Assembly: GCA_903813345.2 (NCBI GenBank)
Contig: CAIIXF020000004.1
Location: 14,701,196 to 14,765,195 of the forward strand
Origin: Owenia fusiformis
Taxonomy: Eukaryota > Annelida > Polychaeta > Sabellida > Oweniidae
Direction: 5' to 3'
Length of the DNA stretch: 64,000 nucleotides
Made by a program: the position numbers and the translations under genes. Each line of letters begins with the position of its first letter. The stretch's first letter is position 1. The notes beneath the pieces are model-generated. The model saw only the letters and a list, made by a program, of their open reading frames with translations, was not told the DNA's origin and did not search any database. Of the stretch, positions 45,861-57,663 are shown piece by piece.

Positions 45861-46241
45861 CTTGCTATGATAATGACTGGTATAACAGCAATGTTCTTAG
45901 GATTGATTGGTTTTACAGTGGTATACCTTTTAATAAAACGATTTAAAAGAAGGAAGCAAATGACATCTACAAAAAATATTTTTGTGAAATTTTCAAATCA
46001 TACTTCTTGGGAGAATCCAGTGTCCTCTTCAGGTGTCTCAACAGACACATATCTTGAGACTAAAGCTCTTCAAATGTACACAATGATAGATGAATCAAAA
46101 ATGAATCAACATTCTCATCAATGTTATCAAAATTATGAGGCTATGATAAATGTAGCTGAGGAAAGTGAGCATCATAATAAAGTTGACGTAGAATTCACAG
46201 AGTACACAGACACTCAAATAATGCAAGACAATCATTGAGGA
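45861..46241 (+). pseudogene. Gene C membrane span and tail, out of reach behind stops
   Basis: The open frame continues LAMIMTGITAMFLGLIGFTV, then a basic segment and a tail with MYTMIDESKM, the YxxI-DES motif shared with gene G (YALIDESKM). It has no other damage, so its loss of translation is recent, or it is reached by read-through or another transcript. Confidence 0.65.
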
Positions 46242-46528
46242 GATCTATTATCAATATTAACAGTAATCCATTTTGTTTTGTAATCCATTCCTTGATGATA
46301 ATTTCCCTAAACTGGCATGTAAATCTATTAATATTGAATAAATCAAATAACAAATTCTTGTCTTCTTTTATCTAATGGTTCTATTTTTATTGGTTATGGG
46401 GGGGGGGTGAACCAAGCACATCTCCCCCCCTCCTCGCAATACCCATGTTTATCCAATACGATGTTGCTATGGTAACCATGAGGTGAATATGCCAGGTGAA
46501 TCAGACAATGCATTGATTGCGTAGATTA
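46242..46528. other. Gene C 3' flank
   Basis: AATATTGAATAAATCAAATA at about 46331-46350 includes AATAAA, a fair polyadenylation candidate; the same string follows gene D (about 52781-52800). G and C runs lie at 46397-46432. Confidence 0.5.
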
Positions 46529-48484
46529 ACAGAAACATGCAAGACATTCTTTTTGCAAATACCTAGAGTGGCTATCCTGAGAAGTGCAACGGATGCCCAT
46601 AGTTAGGAGAACAGCCCCCTTCAAAAATCTAGACACAAAAATTTCTTGAAAAATATTCATAAACTATATCAAATTGGCATTACTTTTATCCTTTTTGAAC
46701 TAAATTGTATATCCTTAGTAAAATGACCAAATGTTATGCTCCAGTGAAATATCTGAACCCGTAACACTATATCATAGCCCATGAACATAGGTTTTCAAAA
46801 ATATGTACCATCAAATGATGAAAACAAATGCTTCTGACCTCAAATTTGGGCCCCCCCCCTTGTTGGTTCCCAGATCCGCCACTGATACCTATATAATAGA
46901 GTACCCATGTACAGCCAACAACAACACAGGAGCCATGTTTCCTCAAGTGGCTACTTGAGTTTGCCATTCACTGCTAGAGTACTGAATATTATCTTATCTG
47001 TCATGAGTATTATACCTTTTTATGTGAACTTAAAATAAAATGAATTTTCTGAGTCATATTACAAATACATGTACTTGTATAATTACTATGGCATAGCGTT
47101 ATAAATGCATAAAACGCCATGGCGTAATCTCAAAATTTAGAAAAAAGTTGATTTTTTATATTGAATTGCCTCTGAAAAATGGCCAATAATTTACATTTTA
47201 TTGGCCCATATTAGTCGGAATTTAACATTTTCTTTGGGGAGAACCCACCCCAAACTCCCCTCAAAGCCTGTTTGCTTCGCTAACTGGTGGCGTACACTCA
47301 CAAAATACCCACATTACGCCACTGAATTATTTTTCAATCAATGTGTGCTGTGTTATTGAATGGATGGCGAAGTTGATTTTTGAAAAGCAAAGTAGAATAT
47401 ATTTCCAAATTTCTTTATACAGTGTTGTAGGAATGAGCTTTCTAACACATCTATCAACATTTCGATATCATGCCTTATATGGATGAGCACAGTAGCAATC
47501 ATAGAACCACATGGTACCCCCTCATAATCTAGCAGCACCAACACATAATTTATGATTCATCATATGTGTTTGTCATTCACTTCATTACCAAAGAGAGTTG
47601 ATATTTTGGGAAAGGAAAAGTAATGTTTCCAAACTTTCTTTGGAAACACAACTATCAACATTTTCACACCAAGCCTAACATGGAACCACAATAATATATT
47701 GTTTTTCATTGTCATCGTTACCAAAGAGAGTCAAGATGTTTTTAAAGGTAAAGTAAAATTGCCAAACTTTCTGTAGGGCGATGGGGAATGAGATGAACTT
47801 TCTTCAACAATTAAACCGTCAACATTTGGACATGAAACCACACTGAACAGCCAGGAACACATTCATATGCATGAGTTCAATGGACGTACCAAAGTGTGAT
47901 GAAATGCAAAAAAACCAATGCAATTGTTGTTCAAATAAATGATCTCATAAAAATTGATATTTTGACTACAAGATTATGATCCAATTTTTAGACCTTGACA
48001 CATAGAAAACTCAAATGCTAAACCACAATCAAATCCATATCATTTGAGATGCCCAAGAATGAACAAATGAATGTTCTAAAGCATAAACTATCAAATGGAT
48101 AATATTTGGATTTAGATATATTTGAGGTGAATATAAGCAATATCTAACAGTGTGTAAACCAAAATGATGTCAGTCTGAGTGAAAATTAAAACGAAAATGA
48201 AATTTTGTCAACAAAACCCTTTGACATAAAGACCTATTTATAATGTCCTTGATTGAAAACGTAAAGTAAATATAACTTCCATTATATGTACAGTCTAGAC
48301 ACTGTTAAATGGCGTATCTAAGCACTCATGGAGAATGCCCTGAAATGAAACGAATCAACGAGTGTCTGAAAAATTGTTTGAAAAATATTTTGAGGAATGA
48401 AATCTGGGCATCAAGGATATCCCAGATCAAAAGATTTTGAAGATCATTAATTCTAGTGTTTAACATGAGAGAACATTTGTGAAA

Positions 48485-50342
48485 ATGTGTTCAAGAACTA
48501 TTTCAGCGATTACATTTTTTGCATATTTGATGCTCTTCTTGTTCCAATTCACAGTATCAGAAAAGAAAGGTAAGATTTATCAGCTATTATTTCTAGATTA
48601 TTATGATATAAATATATGTACAATGTACAGATTTACGTGTCTGTATTGGTTGGGTTGATGGAACTGCAATTAACGTTGTGACTGAGATGGTTTGATTCAA
48701 TTTTTTAGAAATGTGGTCTTTGAAATGCATGTACATTTCAAACTGACACAGGCACTATATTATATTGGTCAATTAATATTTTCAACACTTGAATTGCCAT
48801 CAATATTGAAATAAGAAAATAGTCCAATATCAAGTAAAAAGATATATTCTTTTGATTTTCAGATGGCTGCTACCCTGGGAACTACCGTATGTTGGGGAAG
48901 GGATATCAATCAGACTCTAACTGCACTGAAAAGAGCAAACTTTTTCGTAGAAGTTTACGACATTGCATTACATCAACATGTAATTTTAGTGACATAAACA
49001 TGGTCATAATGAAACGTTATATGCATCAAAACTATTCTTGTAGTATGTATACATGTGCATCAAATGTTAATGCAACCGATTGGGATCATGGATGGCAAAA
49101 GAAAAAAAATATAAGAATGTGGCTTATGCGTTACCACACCCCTCTTCACCAAAATGTGGAAACAAATTCTTTATAAAGAGGACCTGGAAGGAACCTCCAA
49201 TAAAGGTTCCAGACAACTGTGTCAAAAAGTTAAACAGTAAGAAAGTTACTGATGTTGCTCTCTGTTTGACACACAGTCACTTGAAAGCAAATGTTATTGA
49301 CTTCTTTAGAGACACTGGAAGATGTAGACTACTGCGCTGCAATTGGATTATCCAGCCATGGCAACGTAACAGCCTCTTCAAGCATGTTTTCACACCATCT
49401 AATGAAATGGATACATTTACCTTAGCATCAAATGACAGATCGAAAACAACCTTGAACAACCATAAACTACAAACAACCAGGAGGAGTGAGTAGCTCCCAT
49501 AATTCTTTCATATTCTATCGTATTCGGGGATTCCCCATTACATCATCTCTTGCATCATCTCCAATCAAATTGCAGGATTCGATCACGTGAACAAACCTTA
49601 GCGTGTGCTCTCTCAGTGCTGCGCATGCGCAAAGTTAAATTTGAAATCGTGGGAATGGCGTCAACATCAGTTCAACATCATCATTTCAAACCTACGGTAA
49701 TACTATTGAAGTTACTCGATCCATACGTGTAGAGAATACTCATAAAACTACAGTGAACATTTGGAGATCCATTTTAACGGCAAATTGAGGCCTGTTTATA
49801 AAATTTGTTTTCGAACGTGCTAATATGATAGGGCATCTTTGGGAAATCTCCCCCCCTGACAAACAACCAAGAACAATAAACCTAATTTCAAAACACCTGA
49901 AACCATAATGACTGAAATCGCCATCACAAAATCATCAAAACATGTAACAGCTACAACAGAAAGTTCTAAAAATGACAAAGAAACTTCAAACCAAACTTTA
50001 CCATCTTCAACAGAACAACTGGAATTCATCAGAAAAGAAAATTTTGACTTCAAAACACTTGCCATGATCATGATTGGTATAAGTACAGCATTGTTCATTG
50101 CATTAAGTGCTCTAATAGTTGTTTTCCTTTATATAAGACAAAGAAACGCTAGAATGAGAAACATGGCACCTAGGTACAATCAGCAGCATGAGAATGCAAA
50201 TGAAATAAATGCAGCCGAGGAAGCAGTCCAAGCAGACTTAATCAGACCAAATGGTAGAAATCCTGTGGAAAATGATGATATACATCATGAAGTAATTCCA
50301 CTCAGACGAATACAGAATGTATACAATGAAACTCAAATTTAA
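48485..50342 (+). pseudogene. Receptor-like gene B, close copy of gene A, disrupted
   Basis: Exon 1 at 48485-48569 (MCSRTISAITFFAYLMLFLF) and exon 2 from 48863 match gene A closely. The frame shifts once near 49095-49110, in an A-rich stretch just after DWDHGWQK. Further on, about 379 bp is inserted in the stalk between two copies of ACAAACAACCA (49471-49481 and 49861-49871, approximate), bringing an immediate TAG. After the insert the original frame resumes (TTKNNKPNFKTPETIMTE) through the membrane span to NVYNETQI at 50342. It is probably a pseudogene; splicing out the insert cannot be excluded but would not cure the shift. Confidence 0.8.
49482..49861. mobile_element. About 380 bp insertion in gene B stalk
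   Basis: Absent from gene A at the same point and bounded by an 11 bp direct repeat, ACAAACAACCA. It is GC-richer than its host and contains GTGCTGCGCATGCGCAAAG. No transposase and no clear inverted ends, so the type is unknown. A possibly related motif (GCTGCGCCTGCGCAG) is in the insert at 57781-58312. Confidence 0.65.
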
Positions 50343-50881
50343 TATCAATCTATGCAACAGTAACAGTAAACTCTAAACATACGAAGGCCACATTTCATAA
50401 TTATTGTTTTTGTCATATTGACAAATATCACTATATTATGACCTATTTAATAAATTCACCAATATAAATTATACCCCATGGCCACTTCCAACTGTATATA
50501 AACATAAGTTTATCACATTGAACCACATTGAAGACAAAGTCTTATCATGGCTCATATTATTACATCACTGTACAGGTATGTTATCAAAGGCAGAATACTT
50601 AAATAATGTCAATGATTTAACAAGAAAATTTAATGTATTTCAGTAATAAAATAAAAAGTAAAACAAAAGTCATGTTATCAATGGCCCCCTACTGAAATCA
50701 TTACTTGTCAAATTATATGAAGTTTTAATGTACTTTAAGATAAAATGTTAAGATCATGTCAATGATTAAACAAGAAGATTTTATGTATCTTAAAACGAAA
50801 ATAAAAATGATTAGGTAATTCTATATTGTTTGCCATTTTGATAATTTGTTATTGATTGTGTGACAGGACAAGTGAACAAAT
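50343..50881. other. Gene B 3' flank and gene D upstream
   Basis: Matches 42780-43402 apart from small indels. AATAAAATAAAAAGTAAAAC near 50645 is a polyadenylation candidate. Confidence 0.5.
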
Positions 50882-52493
50882 ATGAAAATGATTGCAATAA
50901 TTTCAGGAATTGCCTTTCTTATAGCTGTGTTTTTCTCAAATTGTAATGCATCGGAAACCAAAGGTAACATTATTACATTATATTAATAGATATATGCAAT
51001 ATTATTATTGAAAGTATTGAAAACATCAAAAATTATGCAGGAATTTTTATTGGAAGCTAGTTCTGATCCAAAATAAAAAAAATATTGAAAACAGCACAAA
51101 TGGCAAACACTCAGACAGAAGCTCAGTGAAGATGTATTCAGTAATTTTGAAGATTCGAGTTCTTGCTTATTGGGTTTGTCTAATTGCACTGTTTCAAATT
51201 ACAATAGATATCATAAAAAAGTTTTTTTATTCCTCTAAATCAGTCATCCAAGAGTAGATGGACCAATGCATAACTTATCAAATCATTGCCTTATTTTCAG
51301 GGAACTGTTCCCATAACAATTACCAACTCATAGGACGAGGCTTGCAATTAAATTCCAGATGCGAAATCATTCGAATACAACAGGAAAAAAAGGTGAAGCA
51401 TCAAAGTTTAGAACTTTGCCTGAATTCAGCATGTAATAGAAGAAGCAATTTGGTGATATATAAATATTATTATAAGCAAGGGTATTATTCATGCTCTATG
51501 TATAAATGTGCAACAAATGCCGATGGGTCTGACTGGGATTATAGATGGGAAAAAGGCTTGGAGCAGCATCCAACATCAGTTTATGCTTTACCACATCATT
51601 CTATACCAAGATGCCACAATTCTTACTTTATTAGAAGGCCCTGGGATAGAAATAGAAAAAGCTATGCTAACTGCTACAACAGTATATATTTGATGGTGGA
51701 TGATATCGAGACATGTATGAAAAATGCGTGTGACAAAAAAGCAAATGTTTTAGATTATTTTATTGACAACAGAACATGTCGAATAATGAACTGCAACTGG
51801 AAATGGAAGACTTGGGAAAACTTCTACTTTTCAGAAATATTGAGACTGAGATTTTCTGATACAATGGTTACATATACTCTATCATCCCAAGTAACAAGAT
51901 GGGAATCAACTATCACAACAACAACATTACATTATGACAAAACTGGATCACCCACAATACAAGAAATATCAACAAGAAATATTGAAAATGTCCTAGAAAC
52001 TGGCAATGAAACATTTACATCCTTTACAGACCTAAAGGAACAAATAGAGTCACAAGACCCATTTTTCAAAAGACTCACAATGATACTCATCGGAATGGTA
52101 GCAATATTTTTGGGATTGAGCACTGTAGCAGTGGCTTATATCATAACTCAAAGATGCAGAAAAAGGGGACAACCAATCTCCAGGAATGTTTCTACAAATT
52201 CTTCAGATCATTCATTTCGGGGATTTCCGATCCGCTCGTCAGCAATCTCAACTGTGAGAAATTCTTGGATATCGTCATATATTTCTGGTTACGCATACAT
52301 AGATGAATCGATGATGTTACAACGCATTCCTTATCTTTATCAAAATGATGACGCTGCACTTTCGAGACATGAAACAGGAGGCATTTTCAGACAAAATGGT
52401 AGAATAGTTCCAGTAGAAAATAATGATATGCATGAAGCAATTCCACTCAGAGAATTACAGCACCAAAACAATGAACCTCAGAGACAATTGTAA
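50882..52493 (+). CDS. Receptor-like gene D, intact, 424 residues
   Basis: Exons 50882-50963 (signal, MKMIAIISGIAFLIAVFFSN) and 51301-52493, phase-1 intron. The ectodomain runs from GNCSHNNYQLIGRGLQ through CLNSACNRRSN, YSCSMYKCATN, DWDYRWEK, ALPHHSIPRC, CMKNACDKKANVLDYF and RTCRIMNCNW. The stalk is followed by the span MILIGMVAIFLGLSTVAVAY and a long tail with SGYAYIDESMM, which fits an ITIM (S-x-Y-x-x-I) as well as YxxΦ, then EAIPLRELQ. It is the longest intact member. Function not known; a signalling or endocytic surface receptor is inferred from the tail. Confidence 0.82.
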
Positions 52494-53047
52494 AACAGAT
52501 CATGCGGCAGATGATAAAATTGAAACTCCCGTTCAAATTCTGAACATAAACTGAGTTAACCGTAATGCATGGAGCATGTTGTTACGTTTTTACATGTATA
52601 TAGAGACATGTGACTTGGCTTATGAAATATCAGCTTGGAGTGGATATTAAAAAAGAAATACTAACAATCTAAGATGACATCATGTCCGAACCTGAAGAGT
52701 AAAAATTACTTCTTATATCTTTAGGATACCGAAAAGCTCCTTGATGATAATTTCTCTAAACTGGCTTGAAAATCTATTAATATTGAATAAATCAAATAAC
52801 AAATTCTTGTACATACTTGAAATTCAAAAATACAATACTTTCAAGTGAATTATTACCTCATTTCCTGTGTCAATATCGTGATTTAAGTTCGGGTGATCAA
52901 AAACATGAATTAAACTTTAATCAAAACGTAACTATTACCAATCCTTATCAGATAAGACCATTTGAATTTTGATAAGAAGCTATTAAGAAACATTCTTTCG
53001 TTTTTTTATATTCAATCCATACACGTTTGAGAGGAGTCGAGAACATT
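52494..53047. other. Gene D 3' flank and gene E upstream
   Basis: Holds AATATTGAATAAATCAAATA near 52781, a polyadenylation candidate shared with gene C. No other feature. Confidence 0.5.
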
Positions 53048-54289
53048 ATGAAAATGAGTTCAATTATTTTAAGAATTACATTTATTGTATTTTCTATATA
53101 TTTATACTTCTACAATTGTGCCGCACTGGCAGACTCAGGTAATTTTTTCTTTTTAATTTTCTGGACAATAAAAGATTAATTGAATTGTTGTTTTACCTAT
53201 ATGGTAAAGATGTGGGGGTAAAAACATTCTCATAGATTAACACAATTGTACAATTAAGTATGAGTTAAATTCCTTATATAGAGAGGAGGACAAAGAACAC
53301 ATTTAACTAATTGAATTATAAATGCTCTACTTTCAGACAACTGTTACCATGGCAATTATAATTTGGTGAAACAAGGTGGACGATTGATATCAAGTTGTAC
53401 AGAAATTAGAACAATTTTTGATATAAACTTAGAGATTTGTCTAAAGATTGCTTGCGTATTCAGGAGCAATGTGGTTACATATAAACATCGTACACATCAA
53501 AACTATTCTTGCTCCATGTACAGATGTGAGTCAAATGATAATGGGACTGATTGGGAATATAAGTGGCAAAAGGGAGAGGAGTGGGTACAAACAAAAGCCT
53601 TTGCTTTACCACACCCTTCCACACCGAAATGCCACAACTCATACTTTATACAAAGGACTTGGAACGCACATGAAAATGTCCATGATATATGCTCCAAAAG
53701 GATCTATGTGGGTGTGAATGATATTGAATCTTGTATGTCGATTGCATGTGAAGAGAAGGCAGATGTTTTAGACTATGTAACAGATGACAGAACATGTACA
53801 ATTAGCCATTGTAGTTGGAAATTTAAAACTTGGGAATATAACTTTTACTTTGCAAAAACATTGGAGGTATCAGATAAAGTAGCCACATACACATTGTCAC
53901 CACCTATATACCCACCTATGTCGACAGAAAGCAAAACATCAACAACAACATTAAATAATACTATCAGAGAATCAACAAAATATATAATAGCTACAACAAA
54001 AGATCCTCTAAATGAACACGAAACTACCAAAGGTACTTTCGCAGCTTTGACAGAACAAATGGAATCAATCAGATCCAAAAATTTTGACTTCAAAACACTT
54101 GCCATGGTAATGGCTGGAACAACAGCATTGTTCTTTATATTAAGTGCTCTAACAGTTATTTATATAATTTGCCAAAGATTCAGTAGGAGACAAACACCAT
54201 CCAGGAATAATAGACCAGCATCTTCAGCTTGCACATACAATTGCATTGATGAAGAGGTTTCAACAGTCCCACTACAAATATCACGATGA
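53048..54289 (+). CDS. Receptor-like gene E, shortened tail, 347 residues
   Basis: Exons 53048-53138 (signal, MKMSSIILRITFIVFSIYLY) and 53337-54289. The ectodomain is complete (DNCYHGNYNLVKQGG, DWEYKWQK, ALPHPSTPKC, CMSIACEEKADVLDYV, RTCTISHC), with a stalk and a span (TTALFFILSALTVIYIICQ). The tail stops 36 residues after the basic RFSRR segment, at ...VPLQISR. The sequence just past the stop, read in another frame, matches paralogous tails (YHDDEDAF; then TETMPLK), so a small indel has removed the usual C-terminus. It keeps TYNCIDEE in place of YxxIDES. It can still make a full membrane protein. Confidence 0.78.
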
Positions 54290-55253
54290 CGAAGATGCCT
54301 TTGTGAGGAATACATCAGAGAGAAGTGAGCCTGTCCACAATGACAAAGAAAGATATATATGCTCAAACATTTCTAACAAATGGTAGAATAGACCACGTGG
54401 CAGATTAAGTATAACTGAAACAATGCCATTAAAATCAATTGAAACTAAGGTTTTATATTGTCCAAAGTTAGTTTGACATGCACTGGAATGTACAGTCTAT
54501 ATATCACTGACATGAGAATTTATTATATCATCAGAAAATATTAACATATTATTGTAAAATATTAACTAAAGTACATGTCAATATAATTATATATTTTTAA
54601 ATAAATGTTACAGTGTAGCATGGGAATTTGTAGTCTGTATATCGCTGAACCATACACTTTTTCGTTTTCCTGACATGAGAAAAATTAATTATGTCATAAA
54701 AGAAAATATTAACATATCAATGTAAAATATTAACTAAAGTATATGTCTACATGCTTTTATATTTATACTTTTTAATTTATTGATACAGTGTAGCATGTGA
54801 ATTTGTACATTTTTAATATAGAGCAATAAAGATATTTACAAACCAAACGTTTTTTTTGCTATTTTCAGTCATTGCCAAGATGGACAGCTTTGATCCTATA
54901 CAAACTTGTAATGCACAAATAAAATGACATAAAGAGAATATTGACATTGCTATTCATGAAAGCAACCACACATAAAGCTGAAGTAAAGAACAAAATGAAA
55001 CCACTTCTCATCTACAGCGACAAAAATAAAGGTATTCTTATATCACTGATGATCAAGTTGAACTCGAGTTGAATTTTGAACTCGGGTTACACCTCTAAAT
55101 ACACCTTATCACACAATAAATTAACATATAACAAAATGAAAGTGACGTCATTTTCCTGATTGCTAAAAATCCAGGCACACTATATACTAGCTTTTTGCAT
55201 TACTTTGAATTGTTACAATTTGAAAGATTGAGTAAAGCATTAATTTCATAAAA
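54290..55253. other. Gene E 3' region and gene F upstream
   Basis: Tail remnants of gene E, then two related blocks (about 54460-54600 and 54600-54800) that share CATGGGAATTTGTA-like words, ATATCACTGACATGAG and TAACATATTAATGTAAAATA. AATAAAGATA near 54824 may be a polyadenylation signal. Gene F's upstream block begins at 55104. Confidence 0.5.
55104..55150 (+). promoter_or_regulatory. Conserved upstream block with CRE (TGACGTCA), gene F
   Basis: CTTATCACACAATAAATTAAC followed by a perfect TGACGTCA at 55143-55150, about 104 bp before the ATG. The same block precedes genes H and I with one-base variants of the CRE. Binding by CREB/ATF is inferred from the motif only. Confidence 0.5.
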
Positions 55254-57663
55254 ATGAGTTCAATTGTTTCAAGGACTACACTTGTTGCATTTTTGTATTT
55301 TTACTATTACACTGCAGTGAGAGGCAGTGGTAATATAATAGGTAATGTAATATCAATTTCAATAAAAATTAAGTTATACACTTTAAATATTATGATATAA
55401 AAAGGATATGTTCATGACTTTAAGACAGAGAATGGTACAGCAGTGAATTTAAACAGTGCTAAGGAAGAGAACATTCCAGAGAACATTATACTTCAGACAT
55501 AAAAACATGGAAATATTGAACTGATTTGAACCAAGGATTACTGCTTATATTAATGAAAATATTAATGCTTGATTTTCAGATGACTGTTATCAAGCCAAAT
55601 ACATTGCAATGGGTGTTGAAGTTAACACTCCTACAAGTTGCAAAGGAATCGGAGGACTTTCACTTGATACATCAAAGGACACAATGGAATGGCAACTGTC
55701 AGCGTGTATGCAAAGGGCAAATGTGGTATTATTTGATATCAGTAGGCAATTTTCTGTAATGTTTAGATGTGAGTCAAACAAAGATGGAACTGATTGGGAT
55801 TATGGATGGCAAAGGAGCACATCACATAATCTTTTATTTGCCTATGTTTTACCACATCCTTCTTCGCCAAAATGTAGAAACTCCTACTTCATGAAAAAAA
55901 TATGGGATCCTTCTAAGAATATTCATGACATTTGTCCTAATATTACAACAAAAACGGCAGTAATTAACGTTGAGGCATGTATGGCAATTGCTTGTCATGA
56001 ACGAGCAGATGTTTTAGACTTTTTAGACAATGGAGTATGTAAAATTATGTATTGTAAGTGGGGTTTTTATCGTAACCTTATAACAATACCTTTATCATCC
56101 AACAAAGTAACTACATACACCTTATCCCATAGAGATTGGGATGATTCATTATATAATTTAAAGGCAACAACTTTAAAAACATCAATAAAATCAACAACAA
56201 AAACATCAAGAAACATCACATCTGAGGACTCACAGAACCTGGACTCTAGAACTCTAGCAATGATAATGACTGGAACTACAGCATTACTTTTAGGATTAGG
56301 CATTGTACGAGGGGTGATCAATAAGTAATGGACGCTTTTTTACACAGATGCTTTTTATGGACCAATCCCTTCGATTTTCTTACCAGTGATACATCATTCA
56401 ATTATCTATCAACTCTGAAGATTTGAAGACAAAATATATAATACATGTTGATATATTCTTATTTCCGTGAAGGAGGTACAGGTACCCCGGGACCGACATT
56501 TACGTCACATATTCTGAAGCTATTTTAGCTTGTTTAACATACAATGCAGTTGAATGCAGGCTGAACAAAACAAACCATTATGGTCATGAATTACCCCATT
56601 TTGTTTTGCCATAGTTGATTTTGAATATTTTATCATCACTACGTGGTATTCATGCCACATTCATTCCACAGGGCCCTCTAAATAGGTTCCATCAAGTGCT
56701 ACATGTACACAATTCCTCATCCTCTAAACTCAAGATTGTGAGAGAAAGCTGAATCCATTCTCTGACATGGTAGCAAGATGCAGTTGCACGGGTTGTTTTA
56801 TTTCATCAATGTCAATAGACCTGCGTCCTTTCTCTATAGAAATAAGTAGTATAGAAATAAACAAGTCACATATGAGCAGATCTGGACAATATGGTGCATT
56901 GGCAAAGGGCTCAATTTTGAGGTCCAGGGATATTGTTTTCTGAATTCATTTTGAGCTCTGTGGGCAGGTGCATTGTCCATATGGAGTAGGGTGTTCCCTT
57001 CTCTCACCAACCCTTTCTTCCATAATGCTTTCTAAAATTGACCTCCAAATCCCTTCCATACAAAACTCTGACATCACAATACTTTCTGTTTATGTGTTAC
57101 CAGTCAGCAAAAAATTTCAAATAACACAACACTTGTTGCATATACAAAAAGTTCAAATCTAACTGAAATTTACCAAACTGGCTAAAAACTGAATATGTGA
57201 CGTAAATGTCGGTCCCGGGGTACCTGTACCTCCTTCACGGAAATAAGGATATATCAATATGTATTATATATTTTGTCTTCAAATCTTCAGAATTGATAGA
57301 TAATTGAATGATGTATCACTGGTAGGAAAATCAAAGGGATTGGTCTATAAAAAGTATCTGTGTAAAAAAGCGTCCATTACTTATTGATCACCCCTCGTAG
57401 TAGTCATCTATGTAATTATACAAAGATTCAGAAAAAGACATAGAGCATCCAGGGATGTTCACATAAATTCTTCAAATTGTTCTACCTGCGGATTTTCTGC
57501 AGATCCTTCTGGTCGTTCAACTGTCGTATCTGGCACTCCAACATGTAGTCATCATTACAATACAATTAATGAATCCAAAACACTTTCTCCACCTGATAAC
57601 AATGATCAATATGTTGAGACAATTCCATTAAGAGGTATACATTCTGAAGGTATTGATAATTAA
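55254..57663 (+). pseudogene. Receptor-like gene F, split by a mariner-type element
   Basis: Exon 1 is 55254-55329 (signal, MSSIVSRTTLVAFLYFYYYT), with a second in-phase donor 12 bp later. Exon 2 starts at 55580 (DDCYQAKYIAMGVEV) and encodes both modules (DWDYGWQ, VLPHPSSPKC, CMAIACHERADVLDFL, VCKIMYC). In the membrane span, after GLGIV, a 1,090 bp element is inserted. The frame resumes after it at 57400 with VVIYVIIQRFRKR and a tail containing HHYNTINES and ETIPLRG, ending at TAA 57661-57663. Both halves are otherwise undamaged, so the insertion looks recent. As it stands the protein ends RGVINK inside the element, about 20 residues into the span. Confidence 0.88.
56308..57397 (-). mobile_element. 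Mariner/Tc1-type element with 207 bp inverted ends
   Basis: 1,090 bp flanked by TA on both sides (56306-56307, 57398-57399). Inverted ends at 56308-56514 and 57191-57397 start CGAGGGGTGATCAATAAGTA. The interior, on the minus strand, holds the C-terminal half of a transposase: LLHMDNAPAHRAQNE (second catalytic Asp region), then, in another frame, APYCPDLLICDLF (third Asp region), GRRSIDIDEIKQ and NCVHVALDGTYLEG. The N-terminal half, with the DNA-binding domain, is missing and the remainder is frameshifted. It is therefore a non-autonomous copy. Such long inverted ends are unusual for mariner. Confidence 0.9.

Larger units (their letters stand above)
46529..50970 (+). repeat. Segmental duplication, copy 2
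   Basis: Matches 39452-43490 in order: spacer, gene B (against gene A), 3' flank, and a signal exon (50882 against 43403). It is longer by about 0.4 kb, mostly because of the insertion in gene B. Confidence 0.85.

Noticed and set aside
49550-49732. Open frame inside the gene B insertion as a transposase or gene
   Set aside because: Only 60 residues, no known motif and no support beyond being open.
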